This document shows, piece after piece, positions 53,284-64,000 of a stretch of 64,000 bases of DNA. The position numbers were made by a program, and so were the translations under genes. The notes under the pieces were generated by a model, which saw nothing but the letters and a program-made list of their open reading frames with translations, made no database searches and was not told where the DNA came from. The stretch is from NCBI GenBank assembly GCA_016199985.1, contig JACQFQ010000025.1, positions 62,001-126,000 on the forward strand, written 5' to 3'. Position 1 is the stretch's first letter; the number at the start of each line of letters is the position of its first letter. The DNA comes from Verrucomicrobiota bacterium. Lineage in GTDB: Bacteria > Verrucomicrobiota > Verrucomicrobiia > Limisphaerales > UBA11320.

Positions 53284-53586
53284 ATGTTCATGCAGTTGGA
53301 TCGGCTGATCCACGAAAAGGGCCGCCTCGCGATCCTCGCCCTCCTCGCGGCGTCGCCCCAGGCCAGCTACTCCGAAATCCGGGACAACCTCGGGATGACC
53401 GACGGCAATGTCACCAGCCACTTGAGGACCCTCCATCAGGCGGGCTACGTCGCGATCATCAAGAGCCTTGAGGCCGGACGCCCCATGACCAGCTACTCCC
53501 TCACACGCCTCGGACGCTCCGCCTTCACCGATTACCTCAAGGCCCTCGAAAGAGCCCTTCTGCGCGCCAAGCAATCCCTGGAATAG
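53284..53586 (+). CDS. Winged-helix transcriptional regulator (HTH_34/MarR-like)
   Basis: The 100-residue protein is a single winged helix: LIHEKGRLAILALLAASPQASYSEIRDNLGM then TDGNVTSHLRTLHQAGYVAI (recognition helix) and the wing with GRPMTSYSLTRLGRSAF. The family (PF13601-type) contains small repressors. An alternative TTG start at 53272 overlaps the previous stop and adds four residues. It may bind the TTTGC/GCAAA sites in front of its operon. Confidence 0.9.
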   Translation: MFMQLDRLIHEKGRLAILALLAASPQASYSEIRDNLGMTDGNVTSHLRTLHQAGYVAIIKSLEAGRPMTSYSLTRLGRSAFTDYLKALERALLRAKQSLE

Positions 53587-53635
53587 ATCGACAAAAAGTT
53601 TTGAACAGTTCTCCCTGCGCAAGGTCGATGGCTTT

Positions 53636-54526
53636 GTGACGCAAAGTTACATCAAGATCGTGCGAGCCGAGCACTTGGGGATGTGCTTTGGCGTTCGGGA
53701 CGCCATTGCCTTGGCGAAATCGCACGCGGCCCACGGACCGGTGACGGTCCTCGGGCCCTTGGCGCACAATCCGGCGGTGGTGGCTGATCTCAACGCCCTG
53801 GGGGTGCGGGTGGATCCGTCGCCTGGCGGGATCCCGGGGGGAACGGGGCCCCTGATGATCACGGCGCACGGCGCCTCGAAACGGCGCCTCGCGGCGCTGG
53901 AGGCGACCGGGCGGCCGGTGATCGAGGCGACCTGCCCCCTGGTGCGCGCGGCGCACCGGGCTTTGGAAAAGCTCGCGGCGGAGGGGTGCTTTCCGGTGGT
54001 CATCGGCCAGAGGGATCATGTGGAGGTGCGGGGGATGACCGAGGACTTCGACGAGCACGCGGTGATTCTCAACGACGCGGACGTCGACGCGCTGCCCGCG
54101 ATGGCCCGGTTCGGAATCGTCGCGCAGACCACGCAACCCATCGAGAAGGTGCGACGACTTGTGGAGCGGTGTCGCGAGCGCTTCCCGGCGTCCGAGGTTC
54201 GATACCTGGACACCGTGTGTTCTCCCACCAAGTCCCGACAACAAGCGGCTGTCGCCCTCGCGCAACGGTGTCATCGCGTGCTCGTCATCGGAGGCCGGAA
54301 CAGCAACAACACCCAGGAACTGGTTGCGACCTGCTCGCTGCACTGCGAGCGGGTTCATCACATCGAGAGCGCGGAGGAGCTCCGGGCAACTTGGTTCGAA
54401 GCCGGCGAAACCGTGGGCGTCACCGCCGGCACATCGACCCCCGACTCGGTGATTGACGCTGTGGAGCGGTGGCTGGAAGAGTTTAACCGCTTCCAATCGA
54501 AGCTGCATTCAACCGATGGACGCTAA
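53636..54526 (+). CDS. ispH: 4-hydroxy-3-methylbut-2-enyl diphosphate reductase
   Basis: The iron-sulfur enzyme makes IPP and DMAPP at the end of the MEP isoprenoid pathway. The three cluster cysteines are in GMCFGVRDA, EATCPLV and DTVCSPTKSRQ. Active-site His residues are in LAHNP, ITAHGAS and RDHVEVRG, and the GTSTPD and SNNTQEL motifs are present. The 296-residue form from GTG 53636 is of normal length. It overlaps the DUF1361 gene by 11 bases. Confidence 0.96.
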   Translation: MTQSYIKIVRAEHLGMCFGVRDAIALAKSHAAHGPVTVLGPLAHNPAVVADLNALGVRVDPSPGGIPGGTGPLMITAHGASKRRLAALEATGRPVIEATCPLVRAAHRALEKLAAEGCFPVVIGQRDHVEVRGMTEDFDEHAVILNDADVDALPAMARFGIVAQTTQPIEKVRRLVERCRERFPASEVRYLDTVCSPTKSRQQAAVALAQRCHRVLVIGGRNSNNTQELVATCSLHCERVHHIESAEELRATWFEAGETVGVTAGTSTPDSVIDAVERWLEEFNRFQSKLHSTDGR

Positions 54527-55370
54527 CGTCGATTCCAAGAGCATGACAGAACGCGCGGACTCCAAACCGAGCCCATCGGCCGCCGCGGCGAAACTGGCGG
54601 TGCTGCCGGATCCAAGCCCCGAGACCACGCCGCCGCCTTCCCCGCGATGGAACATCAGCTCGCTCCTCCGAAAGTGCGACCAGCTTGTGGGAGTCCCCAT
54701 CGCGCGCCACGCCGCGCCCTGCCTCGTCGCGTCCGCCCTCGCCTGCCTCATCGTCGCCTCCGAGAACATTATCGGCCCCCGGCACCGCCAGTGGTACCTG
54801 GTTTACAACCTCATCCTCGCCTGGATCCCCCTGGGCTGGGCCTGCCTGGTCGTTCGCATGTCGCGCCAGGAGGTTCGCAATCCTTTCATCTTTTGGTCCT
54901 GCGCCGTCCTCTGGCTGCTCTTTCTGCCCAATGCGCCGTATCTCTTCACGGACTTGGTGCACCTGCTTGGAAAGTCCCTGCCCTATTACTGGTCGGACAT
55001 GATGAAGATCCTCCTGTTCGCGCTGGCGGGCATGACGGCGGGACTGCTGTCCCTGCGTCTCATGCACGCGCTGGTGGAAGCCGCGTTCGGCCGGTGGATG
55101 GGGTGGGGCTTTGTGGCGGCAATCTCAGCGCTGAGCTCCATGGGGGTCGCGCTGGGAAGATTCAACCGATGGAACAGCTGGGACGTTCTGCGGCAGCCGA
55201 CGTCGGTGCTCCGTGACGCGTTCGATTTCACGCAGATCACCTACGTCACGAACCCGAAAGGCCTGTTTGCGGTCTTCCTGGCCGCCCTTGTCTTTTGCTT
55301 CTATCTGATCCTGTTCGGATTCGAGGAACCCGCGGACGGAACGAAGCCGAAGGACTCAACGGCCCGCTAA
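54516..55370 (+). CDS. DUF1361 integral membrane protein
   Basis: I choose ATG 54516, which overlaps the end of ispH and gives a 284-residue protein; a longer start at 54453 lies inside ispH. A polar N-terminal region of about 75 residues precedes about six or seven spans. The family-type motif YLVYNLILAWIPLGWA and LFLPNAPYLFTDLVHLL are clear DUF1361 signatures. The function of the family is unknown. Its stop codon shares bases with the convergent atpC stop (CTAA). Confidence 0.88.
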   Translation: MDANVDSKSMTERADSKPSPSAAAAKLAVLPDPSPETTPPPSPRWNISSLLRKCDQLVGVPIARHAAPCLVASALACLIVASENIIGPRHRQWYLVYNLILAWIPLGWACLVVRMSRQEVRNPFIFWSCAVLWLLFLPNAPYLFTDLVHLLGKSLPYYWSDMMKILLFALAGMTAGLLSLRLMHALVEAAFGRWMGWGFVAAISALSSMGVALGRFNRWNSWDVLRQPTSVLRDAFDFTQITYVTNPKGLFAVFLAALVFCFYLILFGFEEPADGTKPKDSTAR

Positions 55371-55771
55371 CCGCGATGGCGCCGCTTGACCTTGAGCTGC
55401 GCCAGAGAGTGAGCCAGGGCCGCCGTGACCGAGGCGGTCTCCTCGGAGCTGAGCTTCTCGTTCATCCGCGCTTCCGCGCGCTTGCGGGCTTCCTCGGCTT
55501 TCATCTCGTCGATGTCGTCGGCCTTGATGGCCATGTCGGTGAGAATCGCGACGCGATCGCCGGTGATCTCCACGAACCCGTCGCCCACGGCGAGATGCTG
55601 CGACTGGCCGCCCTTCCTCGCGATGACTTCGCCCGCCACGACCTGTGTCATCAGGGGAACGTGGTTGGGGAAGATGCCCATCTCGCCCTCGCTGCCGGGC
55701 AGGGTCACCATGTCGACGGTTTCAGAGTAGATCCTCGCCTCGGGCGTCACGATTTCCAGCTTGAGCGGCAT
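55367..55771 (-). CDS. atpC: ATP synthase epsilon subunit
   Basis: The 134-residue protein has the F1 epsilon N-terminal beta sandwich (LKLEIVTPEARIYSETVDMVTLPGSEGEMGIFPNH split across residues 3-37) and the C-terminal helical hairpin (EEARKRAEARMNEKLSSEE). It is the rotor subunit that can brake the enzyme. It is the last gene of the atp operon, and its TAG overlaps the convergent DUF1361 stop. Confidence 0.96.
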   Translation of the reverse strand: MPLKLEIVTPEARIYSETVDMVTLPGSEGEMGIFPNHVPLMTQVVAGEVIARKGGQSQHLAVGDGFVEITGDRVAILTDMAIKADDIDEMKAEEARKRAEARMNEKLSSEETASVTAALAHSLAQLKVKRRHRG

Positions 55772-55862
55772 GGTGTTTTTCGGCTTCGACTGCGGTTGAA
55801 AAAAGAGGCGGCGGGCCCGACCGACGACACAACGCCGTCAGCCAACCCGCCTCGAATCATCC

Positions 55863-58204
<2,342 letters not shown>

Positions 58205-58213
58205 GAGGGCTCG

Positions 58214-59746
<1,533 letters not shown>

Positions 59747-59790
59747 AGTTCTGTGGCTTTTTGGAAAGTCAGTTCGGTTTCGTCGATGGG

Positions 59791-60183
59791 TTAAAAGGAT
59801 TCGCTCAGTTCGTGGAGCCGGGCCGCGACGCTGCCGTCATAGACGTCGCTGCCCACCTGGATTCGCAGCCCGCCAATCAGGGCGGGATTCTGCTCAAACG
59901 ACAGTTGAAGTCCGGGACCGTGCCTGCGGGCGAGGTTTTGCGACAGGGCGGCCTGGGTGGCCGGCGTCAGGACGGTTGCGCTCTCCACGCGAGCCGCTCG
60001 ACGCTCGACGTCGAGGCGAACAAGGCGCTGGAAATGGGAAAGAACCCCGACATAGCCGCGGGGCTTCTGGGCGATCACATCCGTCACGGCCTTGCGAACC
60101 TTCGCGTCGTCCAGCACCCCGGCGGGGCGGCAGGCGGCGAAGAGCGACTTCGCGTCGCGTCGGGCTTGTTTGGAGATTTTCAT
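59791..60183 (-). CDS. atpH: ATP synthase delta subunit, short form
   Basis: At 130 residues this is much shorter than the usual delta subunit of about 175-180. The C-terminal OSCP-type end is present ([24 protein letters not shown]), and the start [18 protein letters not shown] resembles the family N terminus. The middle of the six-helix N-terminal domain is reduced. Position between atpF and atpA supports the identity. A shortened delta may attach to alpha through fewer contacts, or b may take over part of its role. Confidence 0.9.
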   Translation of the reverse strand: MKISKQARRDAKSLFAACRPAGVLDDAKVRKAVTDVIAQKPRGYVGVLSHFQRLVRLDVERRAARVESATVLTPATQAALSQNLARRHGPGLQLSFEQNPALIGGLRIQVGSDVYDGSVAARLHELSESF

Positions 60184-60213
60184 GTCGTGAGGAGCGATCG
60201 ACGGAAAGCGGGA

Positions 60214-60750
60214 TTACGCCGCGAGATGACGCGTGGCTTCATCGGCCAGTCGCTGCTGATCTTCGGCGGTCAACACCTTGCCGGCGACCTTCGCGGTCGT
60301 CTGCACCACGAGACGCCCCACTTCGCGGCGGAGCTCGGCCTTCATCCGGGCCAGCTCGGCCTCGCTCGCCTGACGGGCCTTCGTGACGATGTCGTTCGCG
60401 GTCGCGATGGCCTTCTGGGTTTCCGCCTCCAGCACCTTGGCCGCGGCCTCGCGCGCCTCCTGGATGTGGCGATTGGCGTCCTTGCTCGCTAGGGTCAGGA
60501 TTTCCTCCGCCTTGGCCTGCGCCTTGGCGAGCTCCTGCTTGATCTTCTCGGCGTTGGCCAAGCTCTCGGCGATCTTTGTTCTCCGGTCTTCCAGCGTCTT
60601 TTGAACAGCGCTGAACGCAAACTTCTTCATTATGAAAGCGACGAAGAGGACCAGGATGACCTGGGAGAAGAACTTGGGCCCGTCCACGCCAAACGCGGAC
60701 GTGATCTCCGTTATCGGATTAGCGGCGGCAAAGGTAACCAGCGAGGCCAT
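60214..60750 (-). CDS. atpF: ATP synthase b subunit
   Basis: From ATG 60750 the protein is 178 residues: a short N terminus with one membrane span (FFSQVILVLFVAFIMKKFAF) and a long charged coiled-coil (EDRRTKIAESLANAEKIKQ and following). An upstream TTG at 60771 would add seven residues. It forms the stator with delta. Confidence 0.94.
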   Translation of the reverse strand: MASLVTFAAANPITEITSAFGVDGPKFFSQVILVLFVAFIMKKFAFSAVQKTLEDRRTKIAESLANAEKIKQELAKAQAKAEEILTLASKDANRHIQEAREAAAKVLEAETQKAIATANDIVTKARQASEAELARMKAELRREVGRLVVQTTAKVAGKVLTAEDQQRLADEATRHLAA

Positions 60751-60824
60751 AGGATGAGTCAGTGGTGTCAAAAAAAACTGGAGAGGCCGCGACGCGCCCA
60801 GCGCGCCACGGCCCGTCCTTTCAA

Positions 60825-61046
60825 TTACATGCCAAGTCTGCCAAGGAAGATCGCGAAGAACACGACGCCTTCAGCCAACGCGGCGAAGATGATGGCCATG
60901 TTCCGGATTTCACCAGCCGCGCCGGGATTGCGTCCCGTCGCTTCGGCGGCCTTCATCCCGATGATCCCCACACCGATGGCGGAGCCGATGGCGGCCAACC
61001 CGATGTGCAGGCTCCCGGTCAATTCAGCGAGCATTGTAGTCAACAT
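60825..61046 (-). CDS. atpE: ATP synthase c subunit
   Basis: The 73-residue hairpin has two spans and the ion-binding Glu59 in FAALAEGVVFF. The polar loop is GRNPGAAGEI. The first helix has no Gln at the sodium-ligand position and the residue after Glu is Gly, so this looks like a proton-type rotor. Confidence 0.95.
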   Translation of the reverse strand: MLTTMLAELTGSLHIGLAAIGSAIGVGIIGMKAAEATGRNPGAAGEIRNMAIIFAALAEGVVFFAIFLGRLGM

Positions 61047-61126
61047 GTTTTACCTTTCGTTTTACCAACAACAGCCATCCCCGCGGTTCGCCCACGGTCC
61101 GACGGCTGAAATATCAAAATAACAAA

Positions 61127-62098
61127 TCAGTGCGCATGCCCCGCGTGTCCATCCGGGCCGGCGGCATGGGCCTTGTCGGCTCCGTGGCCATGATCATCGT
61201 GATGAGCGCACATCAGGGCCGTGAACACCGCTGTCAGGAGAGTGAAGACAAGCGCTTGGACCAACCCGACGAGCAGTTCAAGAAAGTAGAAGGGAATAGG
61301 GATCACCGGGGCGAGCCAAGGAACGATTCCCATCATGGCTTCCAGGATGTTCTCCCCCGCAAACACGTTGCCGTAGAGACGGAAACTCAACGAAACAGGT
61401 CGGAAGAGAATCGAAACCACTTCGATCAGGCCGACGACGATAAAGATCAGGGAGATGAAAACGCCCATGAGACCCCCTCCGCTCTGGCCGCCAAAGATGT
61501 GCTTGATGATGCCAACCACTCCCAGCGCTTGAACGGACCAGATGATCCAGAAGAAGAAGAAAAGGAGAGACATCGCCGCCGTCATGTTCAGGTCTGCGTT
61601 GCCGCCCCGCAGAAGCGGCTGGCCCTTGTAGTAGAGGGTTCCAACGCCAGGAATGAGCCCCATCCAGTTCGTAGTCAGAATCAGGATGAACAACGTCCCG
61701 AAAAACCAGAACGAGCGTTTCACCAAGTCGGGCCCTAGAACGCCGCCCAGGAAGTCATACAAAGACTCGACGAGCCACTCCCAAAAGTTCTGCAATCCTT
61801 CGGGCACCTCCTTCATATTGCGAGTCGCGGCCTGGGCGAAAATCACCAAAGCAATGGCTACAATCCAAACCACCAACATACTATTGGTCACAACCAACGG
61901 CCCGATGTTGAAGATCGGGCTGGCGGCCGGTGGAAGCCCGTGTCCGTGGCCCCCCTCATGCGCCGCTTCACCAGCGGCCGCTGCCGCGTGGGCCGCCACG
62001 GCTTCGTGGCCCGCCGCGGCGGGGTCGACAGCCGCCGTCGCGAACGACGCGGCGCCCACCAACAAGATCAACGCCCAGATCAGTTTTGTAAGCCGCAT
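61127..62098 (-). CDS. atpB: ATP synthase a subunit
   Basis: I start at ATG 62098 (MRLTKLIWALILLVGAASFATAA, a signal-like N terminus); the frame to 62341 is too long. The 323-residue protein has the family core with the essential Arg in VSLSFRLYGNVFAGE and the last helix motif ELLVGLVQALVFTLLTAVF. Both ends are His-rich: an Ala/His-rich N-terminal segment and a C-terminal HHDDHGHGADKAHAAG tail, which could bind metal. It is the first gene of the operon; no atpI precedes it. Confidence 0.95.
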   Translation of the reverse strand: MRLTKLIWALILLVGAASFATAAVDPAAAGHEAVAAHAAAAAGEAAHEGGHGHGLPPAASPIFNIGPLVVTNSMLVVWIVAIALVIFAQAATRNMKEVPEGLQNFWEWLVESLYDFLGGVLGPDLVKRSFWFFGTLFILILTTNWMGLIPGVGTLYYKGQPLLRGGNADLNMTAAMSLLFFFFWIIWSVQALGVVGIIKHIFGGQSGGGLMGVFISLIFIVVGLIEVVSILFRPVSLSFRLYGNVFAGENILEAMMGIVPWLAPVIPIPFYFLELLVGLVQALVFTLLTAVFTALMCAHHDDHGHGADKAHAAGPDGHAGHAH

Positions 62099-62605
62099 GT
62101 GTGAATTGGTAGGTGCCCTTCTCAGAAAAAGAATGCCCCGAAAAGGATGAATCACCGAAAAGCGGCGTGAAACTGCCGGAGTGTGAAAAGTTTCACAAGG
62201 GTTTTTTTTAGAAGACAGCACAGTTTGAAAGAATCCTGATGAACAAGATCCGCAATTGTGATGAGCGTGAGCAACCCGTCGGACGCGTCGCGGCTTGAAG
62301 AGGCCCGGGGCAATCAACCCCCGCAATAAGTCCCCCTCCACCCGCTTTTGCGATGCGTCGGGGAGGGCGGCGCCCTTCTACGGCTTTCCCCCCCCAGCGT
62401 TCGCCAGCCCAAGCATGAGGAGTGGATAGGTAAGACCGGGAACCGGCCTTAAGCGATCCGCGGCGAGGACGATCATTGGGTCAGTGTGTTCAATGATCGC
62501 GGCGGCCGCCAGGCCCTCAGGGCATGGACGGAGTCGCGCTCGACACCAGGGACTGATCATGAAGCCACGTATGCGCCAGTGCCGACAATGTCCTGACCGC
62601 CTCGC
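62099..62605. other. Divergent intergenic region in front of the atp operon
   Basis: No gene is supported. On the minus strand it should hold the atp promoter and 5' leader. It includes the CRP/FNR-like palindrome at 62182-62197 and a run of nine consecutive T at 62201-62209. On the plus strand it precedes the PEP/pyruvate-binding gene. A second TGTGA half-site at 62257-62261 has no matching partner. Confidence 0.5.
62182..62197. promoter_or_regulatory. CRP/FNR-type palindrome upstream of the atp operon
   Basis: TGTGAAAAGTTTCACA matches the TGTGA-N6-TCACA consensus of the CRP/FNR family exactly and is a full 7-bp inverted repeat about a two-base centre. It lies about 84 bases upstream of the atpB start. 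No CRP-type regulator is encoded in the window. Confidence 0.5.
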
Positions 62606-64000
62606 ATGACCGCCGCATCCACTGTCTGCTCCGACACGACGCGCCTGTTCAGGAACGCGAGCAGAGACGCGCGACCCAGGCTCGCGTTCGGCACGAAGGC
62701 CGAGACCCTCGAGCGCTTCGCTCCCATCGTCCAAACCTGTCGCGTGCCGGACCTGTTCTATTTCACGCTCGCCCTTTGGCGCTCCGATCCGTCGGCGGTC
62801 CAGCGCGAGATCCGCAAGCGATTTGGAACGGGGAACCTGGCGATCCGCAGCAGCGCGTTCCACGAGGACTCCGCCACGCAGAGCATGGCCGGCGCGTTCC
62901 GCTCCGTCCTGAATGTCCCGGGCCAGGACGAGGCCGCGCTCGTCCGCGCGATCGAGGAGGTGCTCGCGAGCTATCGCTCGAACCATCCGGGCAACCAGGT
63001 GCTGGCTCAGGCGATGCTGACCGATGTCGTCATGAGCGGAGTCCTGATGACTCATGATCTCACCAGCGGGGCGCCCTACTACATCATCAACTACGACGAT
63101 GAATCCAGGCGCACCGACGTGATCACCGGCGGCACCGACGTCAGCAAGTGCCTGGTCGTTCATCGGGACGCTCCCCCGGACTTCATCGAATCGCCCCGCA
63201 TCGCCGCCTTGCTCGCCATGGCGCGCGAGCTCGAGTCGTTGTGCGGCGGGCGCGAGCCGCTTGACATTGAGTTCGCGCAGACCGGCGACGGCCAGCTGCA
63301 TCTGCTTCAAGCGCGGCGGATCGCCGTGCAGAAAAACTGGAACCGCGCCGTGCGAACGCGCTTGAGCGAGGCCCTGGAACAGCTGGAGCAGTTCTGCTCG
63401 GAGCACTTCAAGCCGCGCCATGGAATCCCGGGCGACACCACCATCCTGGGCCAGATGCCCGACTGGAACGCCGCGGAGCTCATCGGCGCGGAGCCTGGGC
63501 CGCTCGCGGTCTCCCTCTTCAGGCGGCTGATCACCGACTCCGTCTGGCAGGAAGCCCGCGCGACAATGGGCTATCGACCGGCGCCCAACGAACCCTTGAT
63601 GCTCACGCTCGCCGGCAGGCCATACATCGACGTTCGCAACAGCTTCAGCTCCTTCCTGCCCGACGGGCTCCCCGCGGCGCTGGAGTCCCAGGTGGTGAAC
63701 GCGTGGGTGGATCGGCTCGCGAGCCATCCCGAGTTTCACGACAAAGTGGAGTTCGACGTGGCCCAGACGGCTTACGATTTCACCTTCGAGCGAAACCTGT
63801 TCCAGCGGTACGCGGGACGGCTCGACGCCGCGGACCAAAATCTCTACCGCGACTCGGTTCGAGCCCTGACTCTCCGGAACCTCTCCCTCAGCGAGGACGG
63901 CTCCCTGTCGCGAGCCCTGCGAACCATCTCCCGCCTCGAGGATCAGCCCCCAACGGGGCCGCGCTCCGAGCCGCCCCTGCGTCGAGCCTTCGCCCTGCTT
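62606..64000 (+). CDS. PEP/pyruvate-binding (PPDK N-terminal ATP-grasp-like) domain protein, partial
   Basis: The gene starts at ATG 62606, just after an in-frame stop at 62594, and is open to the right edge (465 codons seen). The N-terminal part to about residue 235 is an ATP-binding domain of the pyruvate-phosphate-dikinase/PEP-synthase type: LAIRSSAFHEDSATQSMAGAF (R81, S82, S83; phosphate loop), VLAQAMLTDVVMSGVLMT, and the closing LDIEFAQTGDGQLHLLQARR. What follows (about 240-465) resembles the central region of PEP-synthase-like proteins used in polysaccharide or antibiotic modification, such as rifampicin phosphotransferase relatives. The phospho-His domain would be beyond the window. 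The substrate is unknown. Confidence 0.85.
   Translation, partial: MTAASTVCSDTTRLFRNASRDARPRLAFGTKAETLERFAPIVQTCRVPDLFYFTLALWRSDPSAVQREIRKRFGTGNLAIRSSAFHEDSATQSMAGAFRSVLNVPGQDEAALVRAIEEVLASYRSNHPGNQVLAQAMLTDVVMSGVLMTHDLTSGAPYYIINYDDESRRTDVITGGTDVSKCLVVHRDAPPDFIESPRIAALLAMARELESLCGGREPLDIEFAQTGDGQLHLLQARRIAVQKNWNRAVRTRLSEALEQLEQFCSEHFKPRHGIPGDTTILGQMPDWNAAELIGAEPGPLAVSLFRRLITDSVWQEARATMGYRPAPNEPLMLTLAGRPYIDVRNSFSSFLPDGLPAALESQVVNAWVDRLASHPEFHDKVEFDVAQTAYDFTFERNLFQRYAGRLDAADQNLYRDSVRALTLRNLSLSEDGSLSRALRTISRLEDQPPTGPRSEPPLRRAFALL

Noticed and set aside
50707..53586. 959-codon plus-strand open frame
   Set aside because: It lies antisense to htpG; only its last 100 codons, the winged-helix gene, are real.
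62378..63838. 486-codon minus-strand open frame
   Set aside because: It is antisense to the PEP/pyruvate-binding gene, whose plus-strand translation carries clear family motifs.

Overview
The window is a stretch of a high-GC bacterial chromosome, most probably from the Verrucomicrobiota (PVC group). No rRNA or other marker gene is present, so this rests on gene content: a giant secreted lamin-tail/CotH protein, DUF1501 and DUF1080 (3-keto-disaccharide hydrolase) proteins, a secreted multi-CxxCH cytochrome, a PQQ-type propeller with EF-hands, Verrucomicrobia-type pseudopilins, and a short glycine-rich RRM protein. Coding density is high. Because of the GC bias most long opposite-strand frames are shadows of real genes. 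I found no tRNA, rRNA, CRISPR array, phage or insertion sequence.

Layout. 1-6136 (minus) is a secreted multidomain lamin-tail/CotH protein that runs off the left edge and is cut by one in-frame TGA. 6604-14649 holds exported proteins: DUF1501, a beta-helix protein, a sialidase, a stand-alone receiver and a YncE-propeller/phosphoesterase fusion. 14882-16111 is a DAHP synthase gene preceded by what looks like a complete transcription attenuator with an aromatic-rich leader peptide. 16225-18863 has an RRM protein, an ExeA/GspB-type secretion pair and a small conserved-looking protein. 19157-20637 is pyrR-pyrB. 20718-23186 (minus) is two tandem thymidylate-kinase-like genes followed by a ROK glucokinase. 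23360-32240 contains an SCO protein, KDPG-type aldolase, DUF1080 protein, pentahaem cytochrome, gatC-gatA, HPr, pdxH, a BON protein and a cupin-glutaredoxin pair.

32251-39749 contains hydrolases and a Gfo/Idh-GDPD-secreted protein operon. 39801-43327 is a divergent signalling pair (receiver-histidine kinase and receiver-PAS-PP2C phosphatase). 43386-49581 has two pseudopilins, signal peptidase I, a secreted propeller, the PQQ/EF-hand protein and a globin. 49555-55370 contains a sugar-phosphate isomerase-like protein, htpG, a membrane protein plus winged-helix regulator with a candidate operator, ispH and a DUF1361 protein. 55367-62098 (minus) is the full F-type ATP synthase operon in the order atpB-E-F-H-A-G-D-C, with a CRP/FNR-like palindrome upstream. 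62606-64000 is the start of a PEP/pyruvate-binding-domain protein cut by the right edge.

The window combines housekeeping (ATP synthase, GatCA, PyrB, PdxH, IspH, HtpG, LepB) with a large secreted inventory typical of polysaccharide-degrading Verrucomicrobia. The most informative new signals are the aroF attenuator, together with an unusual metal-site residue in its enzyme, the in-frame stop in the CotH protein, and two candidate operators, one upstream of the atp operon and one upstream of the membrane protein/winged-helix pair.
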